Translations under genes and position numbers: made by a program | Shown: positions 25,271-35,800 of the stretch, one piece after another | Layout of the letters: each line of letters opens with the position of its first letter | How positions within the stretch are numbered: position 1 is the first letter of the stretch | Assembly: GCF_002286915.1 (NCBI RefSeq) | Contig: NZ_MVOG01000007.1 | Span: 1-63,403, forward strand | Length of the DNA stretch: 63,403 nt | Source of the DNA: Bifidobacterium italicum | GTDB lineage: Bacteria > Actinomycetota > Actinomycetes > Actinomycetales > Bifidobacteriaceae | Direction of reading: 5' to 3' | Notes under the pieces: model-generated | Database searches by the model: none | The model's input: the letters and a program-made list of their open reading frames with translations, nothing else | What the model was told of the DNA's origin: nothing

Positions 25271-27394
25271 TCAGTGCTTGGGCTGCGAGGGGTCGGAGGC
25301 CGGCTTGGTCGGGTCGACCGTCTGGGCGGCGTTGATGGAATCGATGGACCTGACCGCGGCCTGCGCCTCATGCGCCTCGGCCTCGTCCACCTGCACGGCG
25401 TGGGCGTCGCGCGACAGCGTCGCATCGTCCTTCGCCTCATTGGCGAGCGCCACGGCTTCGTCGTGGTACTCATGGGCGTTCCGACTGGCCACCTGCGCCT
25501 CTGCCCTGGCGCGCCGCGCATCGGCGGCCGCGTCGACGGGCACCGGCGCCGCGGCGACGTCGGACGCCGCAGGCTGCGGGATCATGTCGCCCGAAGCGTT
25601 CGTGTGCACGGGCTGCGGTTCGTAGGACACCGTCTTGACGCCGACGGTCGGGTCGCCGACCAATGCGACCTTGGCGGGCTCGGACGGTTCGGTGATGCCC
25701 TGCTGCTTGAGCAGCGCGGCGGCCGCCTCGCCCTGCTTGGGATCCTTGCCGGTGGGCAGGTCCGTCATCATCTCGTCCTTGTCGTAATGCTTCTTGATCG
25801 GCAGGCCCATCGGGTTCTGGCCTTCGGACAGCAACGCGGTCGGGATGTTGGACAGCGCCTTCGCCGGCTTCTTCAGGCCTTCGATCTGCCAGGTGAAGGG
25901 GGCGAACTGGTTCGTCGGATCAGCCCAGTCGTGCTTGCGCGATGCGCGGTAGATGAGCACGCAGGCGATGAGCACGAAGGCGAGCAGGCCGATGATGATC
26001 AGGTCGTAGGTGGCGCCGGAACCGACCTCGGCCGCCAGCTGCGCCGGCGGATAGAACGCGAGCACGATGCCGAAGACCGATGCGAGGATGCCGATGCCCG
26101 CCACGATCCATGCGCCGGCCATGCCGCCGGGGACCCTGAAGCCGCGCGGACGGTTCGGCTGCTGGTAGCGCAGGCGCAGGAACGCGATGAACATGAGCAC
26201 GTAGTAGGTCAGGTACAGGATCGTGATTGCCTGCGTGATGAGCGCGACGAAGCCCTCGACGTTCGGCAGCAGGAACACGATGAACGCGATGACCGTCATC
26301 AGCGCCATCTGCGTGTACATCAGGCGGCTCGGCATGCCGTGCTTGTTGTTGTTCTGCAGGAACTTCGGCAGGAAGCCGGAGCGTCCCGCCTGACCGAGCA
26401 TGTAGGAGGGGCCGGCGAGGTTCGTGATCAGCGCGGCGAAGCTGTTGAGCATGCCGAGCCAGCAGAACACCAGATAGAGGTCCGGGAAGCCGATCGTCGC
26501 ACCGAGCGCGCGGTAGGTGGCGTAGAGCGTGTACAGAAGGTTGATCTGCTTGTTCGGGATCACCATCGCGATGATCAGCGTGCCGATGATGAAGATCAGC
26601 AGCGCGAGGATCATCGAGACGAAGATCGCGACCGGGAACTGCTTGTTCGGTTTCTTCAGGTCCTTGATGTGCGCGGCGTTCATGTCGATGCCGGCGAAGG
26701 AGAAGAAGACGCCCGCGGCCAATGCGAGGGTCGACATGCCCTCCCACTTGGGCACCAGCGCGCTAGGCGCCATGTCGATGGCGGGCGCGTTCCCCTGGCA
26801 CAGCCACACGACGGCGAGGATCGTCATGACGCCGAGCGGCAGGAAGGTGCCGAGGATGACGCCGTACTGGGCGATCTTGCTGAAGGTCTTGACGCCCTTC
26901 GTCGCGAGGAAGCAGCAGAACCAGTAGTAGGCGAGCCAGCCGATCATGATCGGCAGCGTCACCTTCCAGCTGTGCGAGTTCTTCGCGAAGCCGACGGCCC
27001 AGTCGTACTTCGTCGTGAAGAAGCCGATCGTCGCGGACATCGACGGGATGCCGGAGCCGAAGGTGAAGGTGGTCTGGAACCACAGGATCAGCAGGCAGGC
27101 GACCGCCGGGAACACGCCGATGCCTTCGCCGACCCAGCGGAAGATGCCGCCGCGCTGGCTCCAGCCGGATGCAAGCTCGGCCGCCACAAGACCCGTCGGC
27201 AGGAAGAACAGCAGACCGCCGAGCAGGAAGAAGGTTACTGAGGAGAGCCCGTAGAACGACTGCTGCACATCGTTGGCGAGACCGGCGATCACGGTGACGT
27301 TCATCATGATCAGCGCCAGCGTCGTAAGGTTGCCGGTGCCTCCCTTGGCGCCTTTGACTATGGCGCCGGATTTGGATTTCGTGTTATCACTCAT
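25271..27394 (-). CDS. Amino-acid permease of the APC family with long C-terminal extension
   Basis: A 707-residue integral membrane protein. About 12 transmembrane segments occupy residues 25-505; the second part of the first unit (ELASGWSQRGGIFRWVGEGIG) and AGIDMNAAHIKDLKKP are like the glutamate/GABA antiporter (GadC) and arginine/agmatine group of the APC superfamily. The last 200 residues are a charged, Ala-rich cytoplasmic tail (coiled coil near 620-690) that is absent from ordinary members of about 500 residues. The substrate is not deducible; an amino acid released by the neighbouring peptidases, or an exchange partner, would fit. It lies between pepC and the S10 peptidase on the same strand. 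Confidence 0.9.
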   Translation of the reverse strand: MSDNTKSKSGAIVKGAKGGTGNLTTLALIMMNVTVIAGLANDVQQSFYGLSSVTFFLLGGLLFFLPTGLVAAELASGWSQRGGIFRWVGEGIGVFPAVACLLILWFQTTFTFGSGIPSMSATIGFFTTKYDWAVGFAKNSHSWKVTLPIMIGWLAYYWFCCFLATKGVKTFSKIAQYGVILGTFLPLGVMTILAVVWLCQGNAPAIDMAPSALVPKWEGMSTLALAAGVFFSFAGIDMNAAHIKDLKKPNKQFPVAIFVSMILALLIFIIGTLIIAMVIPNKQINLLYTLYATYRALGATIGFPDLYLVFCWLGMLNSFAALITNLAGPSYMLGQAGRSGFLPKFLQNNNKHGMPSRLMYTQMALMTVIAFIVFLLPNVEGFVALITQAITILYLTYYVLMFIAFLRLRYQQPNRPRGFRVPGGMAGAWIVAGIGILASVFGIVLAFYPPAQLAAEVGSGATYDLIIIGLLAFVLIACVLIYRASRKHDWADPTNQFAPFTWQIEGLKKPAKALSNIPTALLSEGQNPMGLPIKKHYDKDEMMTDLPTGKDPKQGEAAAALLKQQGITEPSEPAKVALVGDPTVGVKTVSYEPQPVHTNASGDMIPQPAASDVAAAPVPVDAAADARRARAEAQVASRNAHEYHDEAVALANEAKDDATLSRDAHAVQVDEAEAHEAQAAVRSIDSINAAQTVDPTKPASDPSQPKH

Positions 27395-27422
27395 GTTTTC
27401 CCTGACTTACGTCCATGCGCCG

Positions 27423-27448
27423 CGCCGCCCGGCCGGGGCCGGGCGGCG
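27423..27448. terminator. GC-rich hairpin in the pepC-permease gap
   Basis: CGCCGCCCGGCC (27423-27434) is complementary to GGCCGGGCGGCG (27437-27448), giving a stem of about 11 bp with a minimal loop. It lies in the 101-base gap after pepC and has no U tract. Confidence 0.55.
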
Positions 27449-27495
27449 ACAAGGCGCCATCGGTTATGGACGGGACCCGCGAAGGCCTCGAGGCA

Positions 27496-28854
27496 TCACG
27501 GTTCCGGGTTGAAGGTGTTCCAGTACGGCAGGATCCGCGGCTCGGCGTCGTAGGCCTTCACGACGTCGTCCGGCAGATATTCGCGGCGGATGGCGACCTC
27601 GTAGTTGTATTCGGTGAACCACGAGTCGTCCATGATGAAGTAGCCCTCATGGCCGACCGGCTTGTTATGCGCGGTCGTGCCCCACGAGTTCTCGACCTTC
27701 CAGCGCAGCGGATTGCCGTCCGCGTCCAGGTCGACGCCGGCGATCATCATCGCATGCGTCGGCAGGCTCTGGTTGTACTGGAAGCGCTGGCCCTTGTCGA
27801 GCTTGAACTCGAGGCCCATCATCTTCTGCACGTCATAGAGGTTGAGGGCCATGATGCCCTTCTGGAAGTCGGAGTCCTGCAGCACGTCGCAGCCGAACCA
27901 CACCGGTTCGCCGGCCTTGAGCTGCCTGATCGCGGCCTGCTTCATCACGTCGATCGGCACGTTGACGTAACGGCAGCGGCGCTTGGAGCCGAGCACCTCG
28001 CCGGTCATGTCGATCTCATAGGACTGGTTGTACGCCATGCCCTCAACCGGCAGGTTGATGACGCCGATGCAGTCCTCGAACCTGACGTCTCCCAGGTACT
28101 TCTTGTAGAACTCGAGCGGGGTCAGGCCGCGGTCCGCATGGTAGTGCTTGTCGGTGTCGCGGTAGACGAAGTCGATCGTCTTCGGCGGTTCGCCGAAGCT
28201 CACGCACAGCACACGGTAGATGTCGGAGAGCATCCGCCGGCGCGCGGCGTCGATGTCGGCGTCCGACTTGCCTTCGGCGACCATCGTGCGCAGCGTGTAC
28301 GCGTCCTCGCGCAGCATGCGGTTGAGCAGCGCGTCCAGTTCGGAGGAGTTCTTCGTGACCGCCGTCTCCGGCATCGCCTCCTCGGGCACGACGCCGTACT
28401 TCTCGACGAGCGCGACGATCGGATCGAAGTCGCCGCCGTCCTGCTGCGGCGTGGCGAGCAGGAAGTCGATGCGGCGGTCGTCAAGGTCGCTACCGGCGTA
28501 CTTGACCATATTCTCCATGAAGAAGTTGGCCTTCTCGAGCTTGTCGTAGAAGAAGTTGTAGGCCTGCGACAGCTGGAAGCTGCCCTTCGGCAGCTTGAGC
28601 TTCTTCTCCATGTGGAAGCGCAGGAAATTGAGCGCCGAATACATCCAGCAGCGGCCGGACTGGCGCTGGTTGGCGACGGCCTCGTCGTCCACGTCCACCG
28701 AGAACACGAAGTTGTTCTTGGTGACGACGACGTTCTCACGCTCGCTTGAGGCATGGATGCCGTTGTTCTTGACGGCCTGCTCAGCGATCTGCTGGGCGGC
28801 GTCCTTCCTGTAGGCCTCTGCCATCTTCGACAGATCTTCCTTGGTTAGTTCCAT
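27496..28854 (-). CDS. pepC: Aminopeptidase C, bleomycin-hydrolase type (C1B)
   Basis: A 452-residue cysteine peptidase of the papain-related C1B family, a cytosolic hexamer in characterised members that trims peptides from the N-terminus. The catalytic Cys is in QRQSGRCWMYSA (Cys69), the His in PTHAMMIAGVD and the Asn in VENSWG, all intact. AAAGGA precedes ATG 28854; the frame runs a further 39 codons upstream but into the tail of the neighbour. It follows the C45-type gene by 28 bases, so the two are certainly cotranscribed. Confidence 0.94.
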   Translation of the reverse strand: MELTKEDLSKMAEAYRKDAAQQIAEQAVKNNGIHASSERENVVVTKNNFVFSVDVDDEAVANQRQSGRCWMYSALNFLRFHMEKKLKLPKGSFQLSQAYNFFYDKLEKANFFMENMVKYAGSDLDDRRIDFLLATPQQDGGDFDPIVALVEKYGVVPEEAMPETAVTKNSSELDALLNRMLREDAYTLRTMVAEGKSDADIDAARRRMLSDIYRVLCVSFGEPPKTIDFVYRDTDKHYHADRGLTPLEFYKKYLGDVRFEDCIGVINLPVEGMAYNQSYEIDMTGEVLGSKRRCRYVNVPIDVMKQAAIRQLKAGEPVWFGCDVLQDSDFQKGIMALNLYDVQKMMGLEFKLDKGQRFQYNQSLPTHAMMIAGVDLDADGNPLRWKVENSWGTTAHNKPVGHEGYFIMDDSWFTEYNYEVAIRREYLPDDVVKAYDAEPRILPYWNTFNPEP

Positions 28855-28882
28855 GATGGATCCTTTCTTGCTAACCGTTTCC

Positions 28883-30241
28883 TTACTCGAACAAAGTCCA
28901 GGGCTGGCTCGGGCGGCTCTTGAGATAGCCCTGCTGCCAGTTCCACTGAGGATGCTGCGCCATGAACGCATCGGCGTCGAACGGCTCGCCGTCCGCGCGG
29001 CCGAAGATGCCCCACATCCTCATGTTGCCGATATCCTCGGCGTCCGCGCATTTGCCGTCGCACGAACCGCCCGGGAAGAACGGAACGTTCCACACGCCGT
29101 GCGGATCGTCGGCGTAGTACTGCGGATCGACGTCGTAATGCGCGCAGATGTCACGCGAGCTCGCGCACTCGTATCCCAGATACGGGTCGAACTTGTCGGC
29201 GAGGATCTTCTTGGCCATGTCGTCGTCGATATGCCCGGCGACCTCGGGCATCAGCCGCTCGAGGCGCGTGCGGCGGCCGCCGGTCTGCTGGCGCGGGTCG
29301 TTGTAGCCGTTGTCGACGCATTCGAGGTTGCGGATGCGCGGATCATGCGCGGCGTTGCAGCCGTAGAACCAGCCGTCCTTCGTGCGCAGCAGCTCCTGGT
29401 GCTTGAGTCCCTGCTCGTAGCGCGCGATCTCGTTCGTGTTGATGTCCACGAGCATCCAGATGTTCGCATAGCCGCCGTTGTTGCCGTCGTTCTCGATCTC
29501 GACCCATTCGTCGATCGTCTTCGCGTATTGCGAGGCCTTGCGCGACCGCACGTATTCGGGGACGCCGTCCGTATCGTAGCCGACGAAGCCCGCGAGCGTC
29601 GTCTCGGTGATGCCGAGGCCCGCGGAGGTCACGTAGAAATCGGTCATCGAGCTGATGTAGCCCGGAATCGTCTGCATCTTCATCGCATAGCCGTGCGCCG
29701 GCTTGATCATTTCACAGACGTTGAAGTACTGGCCGCTCCAGAAGTCGTCGAAGCTTTCATGCGCGATGACCGGGCGTCCGTCCACGGTGGCGGAGCCGGT
29801 CGCGACGAACCCGGTGCAGTGCGAGCCCTTCGGTCCCATCGGCGGGTTGTTCGAATACTGCGCGGCCACCTGCGGCCACCAGTAGCCGGTCAGCTCCATC
29901 CACGCGTTCCAGCCGATCACGTCGTCGAGCGTCGTCGGGAAGCCTCCGGCGGTGAAGCCGTCCGCCATACCCTGCATCTCGTCGAGGTATTCCTGCGGGA
30001 TCTTGTCCTTGTGCAGTTTGACGGCCTGTTCGACGAAGAACGAATAATCCATGCCCATCGTCTCGAGCGTCATATGGGTGTAGACGCGGATCGCGTCCTT
30101 GAATTCGGCGACGAGCAGATAGCCGTGTTCGAATCCGATCTCGTACGGCTCCCCCTGCACCGTGATGTAGTGCCAGCCGTTGATGTCCTTCCGCTCGGCC
30201 TTTGCGAGCGCCGCGCGTTGCGTATCGGTGAGCTCCGCCAT
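28883..30241 (-). CDS. C45-type/phospholipase-B-like Ntn hydrolase
   Basis: A 452-residue protein resembling the C45 autoproteolytic acyltransferase/phospholipase-B-like group of N-terminal-nucleophile hydrolases. FEHGYLLV near residue 38 and SHCTGFVATGSATVDGRPV (140-158) are the recognisable segments; Cys142 is the candidate nucleophile released by self-cleavage. It carries no signal peptide, so it should be cytosolic. The family cleaves amide bonds of acylated amino acids or small peptides. Its position first in a unit with an aminopeptidase, permease and carboxypeptidase supports a role in amide or peptide breakdown. The Shine-Dalgarno site AAAGGA is 13 bases off, so the start is less certain. 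Confidence 0.8.
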   Translation of the reverse strand: MAELTDTQRAALAKAERKDINGWHYITVQGEPYEIGFEHGYLLVAEFKDAIRVYTHMTLETMGMDYSFFVEQAVKLHKDKIPQEYLDEMQGMADGFTAGGFPTTLDDVIGWNAWMELTGYWWPQVAAQYSNNPPMGPKGSHCTGFVATGSATVDGRPVIAHESFDDFWSGQYFNVCEMIKPAHGYAMKMQTIPGYISSMTDFYVTSAGLGITETTLAGFVGYDTDGVPEYVRSRKASQYAKTIDEWVEIENDGNNGGYANIWMLVDINTNEIARYEQGLKHQELLRTKDGWFYGCNAAHDPRIRNLECVDNGYNDPRQQTGGRRTRLERLMPEVAGHIDDDMAKKILADKFDPYLGYECASSRDICAHYDVDPQYYADDPHGVWNVPFFPGGSCDGKCADAEDIGNMRMWGIFGRADGEPFDADAFMAQHPQWNWQQGYLKSRPSQPWTLFE

Positions 30242-30466
30242 GATTGACCGCCGTCCTTTCGTGTGTCCTTTCGTTGTGCGCTAAGGCATACGTTAGGTTC
30301 GCGGGCGCGACCGGCGACGGTGTTTCCGTCAGGGCATAACGTTTTTCCATCGCCATGCGCAAAAGACGGCAAAACGAAGTTTTTCGGGCTTATTTGGAGA
30401 TTTATTCCGCTTTCAAGATAATTCCTGAGCCGGAAACCGGTTGCGGCGGCGGCGTTGCCACCAATT

Positions 30467-30492
30467 CGCCCGCCGTGTCGACACGGCGGGCG
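30467..30492. terminator. Perfect 26-base palindrome after def
   Basis: CGCCCGCCGTGTC and its complement form a perfect 13-bp inverted repeat centred on GTCGAC at 30467-30492. It lies 18 bases beyond the def stop, so it probably ends the glmM-def transcript. The remaining 225 bases up to the C45-type gene are AT-richer than the surroundings and presumably hold its promoter. Confidence 0.65.
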
Positions 30493-30509
30493 TCGGGGAG
30501 CGGGAGCGC

Positions 30510-31157
30510 TCACAGATCGAATCCGAGCACCTTCGCCGCTTCGGTGGGCACCGGGTCCTCGCACCAGAAGTCCTCGAGGTTCTCGGTCGTCGTCAGGCTG
30601 CGGATCTCGGCCTTGTCGATGTACAGCTCGCCGCTCAGATGGTCGGTCTCATGCTGGAAGATGCGCGCCGGCCAGCCGTGCAGCCGCTCCTCGTGCGGTT
30701 TGCCGTCCTCGTCGTGCCAGCGGGCGATGATGTCGAGCCAGCGCCTGCGCACCGCCTGATAGCCTTCGACGCTCAGGCAGCCTTCGTAGAACGAGCGCGT
30801 CTCCTCGCCGACCGGCGTGTACGACGGGTTGATGATCGCATGGAACGGGAATTCGGCGATCTCGCGCGGATCGTCGTCGGCGTCCGCATGGTCCTCGACG
30901 ACGGCGAGCGCGAGGTTGAGGCCGATCTGCGGCGCCGCGAGGCCGACGCCTGGCGCGTCGAGCATCGTCGTGCGCATCGTCTCGATGAGCTTCGCCAACG
31001 TGTGCCTGCTCAGCTGGCCGTCGTAGCGCACGCACTGCGCGCGCAGGACGGGCTCACCGGCCTCGACGATCGGCAGCACGCCGTTTTCCGCCGACTTGAG
31101 CAGTCGTTCCACGTCCCTGTTGAGCGCGATGTCCACGCGCTTGTTCGTTCCGAACAT
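30510..31157 (-). CDS. def: Peptide deformylase
   Basis: A 215-residue metalloenzyme that removes the formyl group from nascent proteins. All three family motifs are intact: GVGLAAPQ (70-77), EGCLS with the metal ligand Cys127, and HETDH (169-173). The length and the acidic insertion near 92-98 are typical of actinobacterial enzymes. It is 42 bases downstream of glmM on the same strand. Confidence 0.96.
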   Translation of the reverse strand: MFGTNKRVDIALNRDVERLLKSAENGVLPIVEAGEPVLRAQCVRYDGQLSRHTLAKLIETMRTTMLDAPGVGLAAPQIGLNLALAVVEDHADADDDPREIAEFPFHAIINPSYTPVGEETRSFYEGCLSVEGYQAVRRRWLDIIARWHDEDGKPHEERLHGWPARIFQHETDHLSGELYIDKAEIRSLTTTENLEDFWCEDPVPTEAAKVLGFDL

Positions 31158-31199
31158 TGTCCTCCTCTTTCGGATTCCGATGATGATGCGTACGCCGGT

Positions 31200-32582
31200 T
31201 CACAGCGCGAGTTCGTCGGCGACGACCTGCGCGAGGCGCGCGGTGACCTCGTCCGCCTGTTGCTGGGTCGCGGCCTCCGCCATGACGCGCACAAGCGGCT
31301 CGGTGCCGGACGGGCGCAGCAGCACACGGCCGGTGTCTCCGAGCAGGGCCTCCTCGCGCGCGACGGCGTCGAGGACCACCTGGTTCGTCTTCGCGGCCAT
31401 CTTGTCGACGTTCGGCACATTGATGAGCTGCTGCGGCAGCTGCGGGAAGTCGGCGGCGAGGCTCTTGAGGGAGCGTCCCGAATCGACGACCTCCTTGCAC
31501 AGCGTCAGCGCCGTCAGCGTGCCGTCGCCGGTCGTCGCGAACTCGCGGTTGATGACATGACCGGACTGTTCGCCGCCGAGGCTGTAGTCGCCGCGCAGCA
31601 TCTCCTCGAGCACGTAGCGGTCGCCGACGTTCGTCTGCACGGTGCGGATGCCCATCTCCTTGAGCGCGAGTTTGAGGCCGAGGTTGCTCATCACCGTCAC
31701 GACGAGCGTGTCGTGGTTGAGTTTGCCTTCGCGCTGCTTGGCGCGTGCGAGGATGCCCATGATCTGATCGCCGTTGACGAGCGTGCCGTCCTCGTCGACT
31801 GCGAGGCAGCGGTCGGCGTCGCCGTCGAACGCGACGCCGAGGTCGGCGTTGGAGGCCTTGACCATCGCCTGCAGCTGCTCGGGGTGCGTCGATCCGGCGT
31901 TCTTGTTGATGTTGTAGCCGTCGGGGGACGCGTTGATGACGATGACGTCGGCGCCGGCGCGGCGCAGCGCCTCCGGGGCGACGACCGAGGTCGCGCCGTT
32001 CGCGCAGTCGGCGACGACCTTGAGCCCCTTGAGCGGCTTCGTCTGCGTGCCGTCGACGATCGGCGCGACGGTGGCGACGAGATGGTCGATGTACATGTTC
32101 GTCGCCGTGTTCGAGTCGTGGCTGACGCGGCCGACGCCGGCGCCGGTGGGCCGTTCCCAGTCCTGTCCGAGCACGGCTTCGATCTCGTCCTCCTTCGCGT
32201 CGGGCAGCTTGAAGCCGCCGCGCGCGAAGAACTTGATGCCGTTGTCCGGCATCGGGTTGTGCGAGGCGGAGATGACGGCGCCCATCTCGACGTTGAGCAC
32301 GCTCGTCAGATACGCGACGCCCGGCGTCGGGATGATGCCCGCGTCGATGACGTCGAAGCCGCCCGCGGACATGCCCGCCGCGAGCGCGTTCGAAAGGAAG
32401 TCGCCGGAGACGCGCGTGTCACGGCCGATCAATGCGCGCCGGCGTCCCGCCTTCTGGTCGGGTTTCGGGGAGTCGTCGCCGAGCACGCGCACGGCCGCGT
32501 CCCCCAGATCGAGCGCGAGCTGCGCCGTCAGATCACGATTGGCAAGGCCGCGGACACCGTCGGTTCCAAACATACGTGGCAT
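31200..32582 (-). CDS. glmM: Phosphoglucosamine mutase
   Basis: A 460-residue enzyme that converts glucosamine-6-phosphate to glucosamine-1-phosphate for peptidoglycan precursors. The N-terminus MPRMFGTDGVRG, the phosphoserine loop ISASHNP (Ser107) and the metal loop FDGDADRC are intact, and the C-terminal phosphate-binding part has RPSGTEPLVRV. GAGG six bases before ATG 32582 decides the start; ATG 32588 lies just upstream. It is followed by def. Confidence 0.97.
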   Translation of the reverse strand: MPRMFGTDGVRGLANRDLTAQLALDLGDAAVRVLGDDSPKPDQKAGRRRALIGRDTRVSGDFLSNALAAGMSAGGFDVIDAGIIPTPGVAYLTSVLNVEMGAVISASHNPMPDNGIKFFARGGFKLPDAKEDEIEAVLGQDWERPTGAGVGRVSHDSNTATNMYIDHLVATVAPIVDGTQTKPLKGLKVVADCANGATSVVAPEALRRAGADVIVINASPDGYNINKNAGSTHPEQLQAMVKASNADLGVAFDGDADRCLAVDEDGTLVNGDQIMGILARAKQREGKLNHDTLVVTVMSNLGLKLALKEMGIRTVQTNVGDRYVLEEMLRGDYSLGGEQSGHVINREFATTGDGTLTALTLCKEVVDSGRSLKSLAADFPQLPQQLINVPNVDKMAAKTNQVVLDAVAREEALLGDTGRVLLRPSGTEPLVRVMAEAATQQQADEVTARLAQVVADELAL

Positions 32583-32806
32583 ATTCATCCTCACTTGATA
32601 TGCATCAGACCACCGATCCGGCCGATTATCCGCGACCGGACCATACGTGCACGATTCTACTGCACCCGCCGCCGCGCCCTCGGCGTTTGCCGTGGGCGGC
32701 GAAAGGCGTGCGGTCGAGGACGTCACGGCGAAGACGATGCGCCGTCCTGATGTCGCGGTCCGTCAGCTGGACCAGCCGCTGCGTCATATGCGCGTCGACG
32801 TCGTTT

Positions 32807-35800
32807 TCAGTCACGCAACGGCGTGTAGGCGAGCTGGGCGACGAAGAGTCCCTCGTCTCGCGTGACGACCTGCGCGCGTCCCGGAACGGAGCGCTTCGGT
32901 TTGACGCGGCCAATCAGCTGCCCCTCGTTAGGGTCGCCGGAGAGCAGGATGCCCGGCATGCCCAGATCCTGACACGCCTGAATGACCGGGTCATACATCG
33001 CACGGCTCGCGCCGCCGGTACGGCGCGTGAGGATCACATGCAGCCCCACATCGGCCGCCTGTGCGAGGAACGGCACGAGCGGACGCAACGGATTGCCCGA
33101 CGACGTGGAGACCAGATCGTAGTCGTCCACGAGCAGATACACCTCCGACCCCGTCCACCAGGAACGGTTCCGCAGCTGTTCCGCCGTCAGATCCGGTCCC
33201 GGCATGCGCGTCTTGAGATACTCGGCGAGTTCCTGCATCTGCGCGGTCGCATCGTCCGGGGACGTGATGTATCCGGCGAGATGCGACTGCGGGATCTGCG
33301 CGAGGTTCGCCCGGCGATAGTCGATCATGAAGATCTTCGCTTCGTTGCCGGCGTATACGCGTTCGATCTCCCGGACGACGAGACGCAGGAACGACGACTT
33401 TCCGGACTTCGACTCGCCGAAGAGATAGCACAGCGGATAGGTGTCGAGGTTGAATCCGACCGGCGCCAACGCATCCTCGCTGATGCCGAACACGAAGTTG
33501 CCCGGCACGTCGACGATTTTCTTGTAGGCCTCGTTCCGGTGCATGTACGTGAGCAGCTGCTCGTGTTCGAGCATCTCCGGCAGCAGGCGCAGCTTCGGCC
33601 CCGGCTTGCCCCGCCAAGCGCCGTTCACCTTCTCGATGAGGTCCTCGACGCCATCGCCGACCGTGGCCGGATCGTCGTGACCGTCGATGCGCGGCAGGCC
33701 GACCATCATGTGCAACCCGGCCGCGCTGACGCCTCGTCCGGCCATGCCCATCGGCACCGTCTGGGCCACCTTGCGGTCGATGACCGAGTCGCCGGGCTCG
33801 CCCAGACGCAGCTCGAGCTTCGTGCCGATCGAATCGGCGATGTTCGCACGGATCTCCATCCAACGGTTCGCACTGAGCAGCACATGCACGCCATAGGTCA
33901 GGCCGCGCGCCACGATCTGCTGCACCTTCGGTTCGAGTTCCTCGTAGTCGGCGCGGAAGTTGCCCCAACCGTCGATGATGAGGAACACGTCGCCGAACCC
34001 GTCGTTGATCGCGCCTTCGGCGCGGCGGCGACGATACGTTTCGATGCCGTCGATGCCGGTCTTCTTGAAGAAGACCTCGCGGCTGGCGATGATGCCGCCG
34101 ATCTCGGCGATCGTACGGCGTACCTTCTCCTCTTCGTTGCCGGAGGCGACGCCGCTGACATGGGCGAGCCGGTGCAATGGCGTGAACGAGCCGCCACCGC
34201 AGTCGATGACGTAGAACTGCGTCTCCAATGGCGTATGCGACAGCGCCAACGATGTGACGATCGTGCGCAGCATCATGCTCTTGCCGCTCAACGGACCGCC
34301 GACAACGGCCATATGACCGCCTGCGCCGGAGAAGTCGACGGCCATGACCTCGCGCTTCTGTTCACGGGGCTTGTCCTCGATCGCGCAGGGCGCGACAAGC
34401 GCCCCCTGCTTGCGCCAGTACGGCGACACCAACCCGAGACCCTGCACGATCTGCAGATCCGGCATGAAGCGATCAAGCGTATCCGGCGTGGTCAGCGGCG
34501 CCAGCCACACCTGATGCGCCGGCGTACCCCTGCCGCGCATCTGCTCGACGGCGTACTGGAACGTCGTCTCGTCCCCGCCGAAGCCCTCCGGGACGCCGGA
34601 GACGTAGGACGCGCGGAACCGCGACATCGTACCGTCCGGCTTCTTGAGATAGCCGATGCCGGGAAGGCTCGGCAGCTCGAAGGCGTCCGTCACGCCGAGC
34701 ACGGCGCGCGACTCGCTCGCCGAGAACGTCTTCAGACCGATGCGGTAGGACAGATGCTCGTCAAGGCCACGCAGCTTGCCCTGCTCGAGACGCTGCGACG
34801 CGATGAGCAGATGGATGCCGAGGGAACGCCCGACGGCGCCGATGCGCACGAAGGACTGCACGATGTCCGGCTTCGCCTTCATCAGCTCGGAGAACTCATC
34901 CACGACGACGACGAGCGACGGCAACGGCTTGAGGTCGTCCCGACCCCCATTGACACGCAGATCCTCGTATTCGGTGATGTTCGCGAGATTGCCCGCATCG
35001 CGCAGCAGCTCCTGACGCCGATTGATCTCGCCGTCCAACGCGTCCTCCATACGATCGACGAGCGAAGCCTCACGTCCGAGGTTCGTGATGATCGACGAGA
35101 TGTGCGGCATGCCGTCCATGCCGGCGAAGGTCGCACCGCCCTTGAAATCGATGAGCACGAAATTGAGCTGATCGGGAGAATGGCTCAACGCGAGCGACAG
35201 CACAAGCGTGCGCAACACCTCCGACTTGCCCGAACCGGTCGCGCCGACGAGCACGCCGTGCGGACCCATGCCGCGCTGACCCATCTCCTTGATGTCCAGC
35301 ATCGCCGGAGACTGGTCGTCATACAGTCCGATCGGCACATTGAGACGCGTGCGGCCGGTGCGATACGCCCACAACGCATCCAGATCGATGTGCTTGAGGT
35401 CGGTGATGCCGAGCAGGCTCGGCAGATCGTTGCCGCTCCTGTGCGGCGCGGAATCCATTTGCGCACCGGCGCTTCCGTCGCTCATCGACACGTCGCCCAA
35501 CCGTCGCGCCACGGCCCGTACCTCACCGACGCTCAACGCATCCGCATGCAGTTCGATGGGCTGTTTCATCGCCGTCGACGACAGCTGCACGATGCCTGTG
35601 TCGAGCGTGTGCTCGACGACGTTCAGCCCTCGCTCGACCATCGTTTCGGAGAACAGCATGCGCAGCACGTTCGTCTCGGTCAGATCATCCCACGACTCCG
35701 GCATGTCGATGACCGTCACGCCGTCGAGGCCGGCTGCGTCGAAGACACGCGTCTGCTTGCCGAGCGCTCCGATCTCGTAGCCGTCGTTGATGATGAGCAG

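Noticed and set aside
23543..27241. A 1232-residue plus-strand frame opposite the S10 and permease genes
   Set aside because: Codon-phase shadow; the opposite strand encodes intact active-site and membrane motifs.
30387..30416. Possible promoter for the C45-type gene (TTGAAA on the minus strand)
   Set aside because: No acceptable -10 element at the right distance was found.
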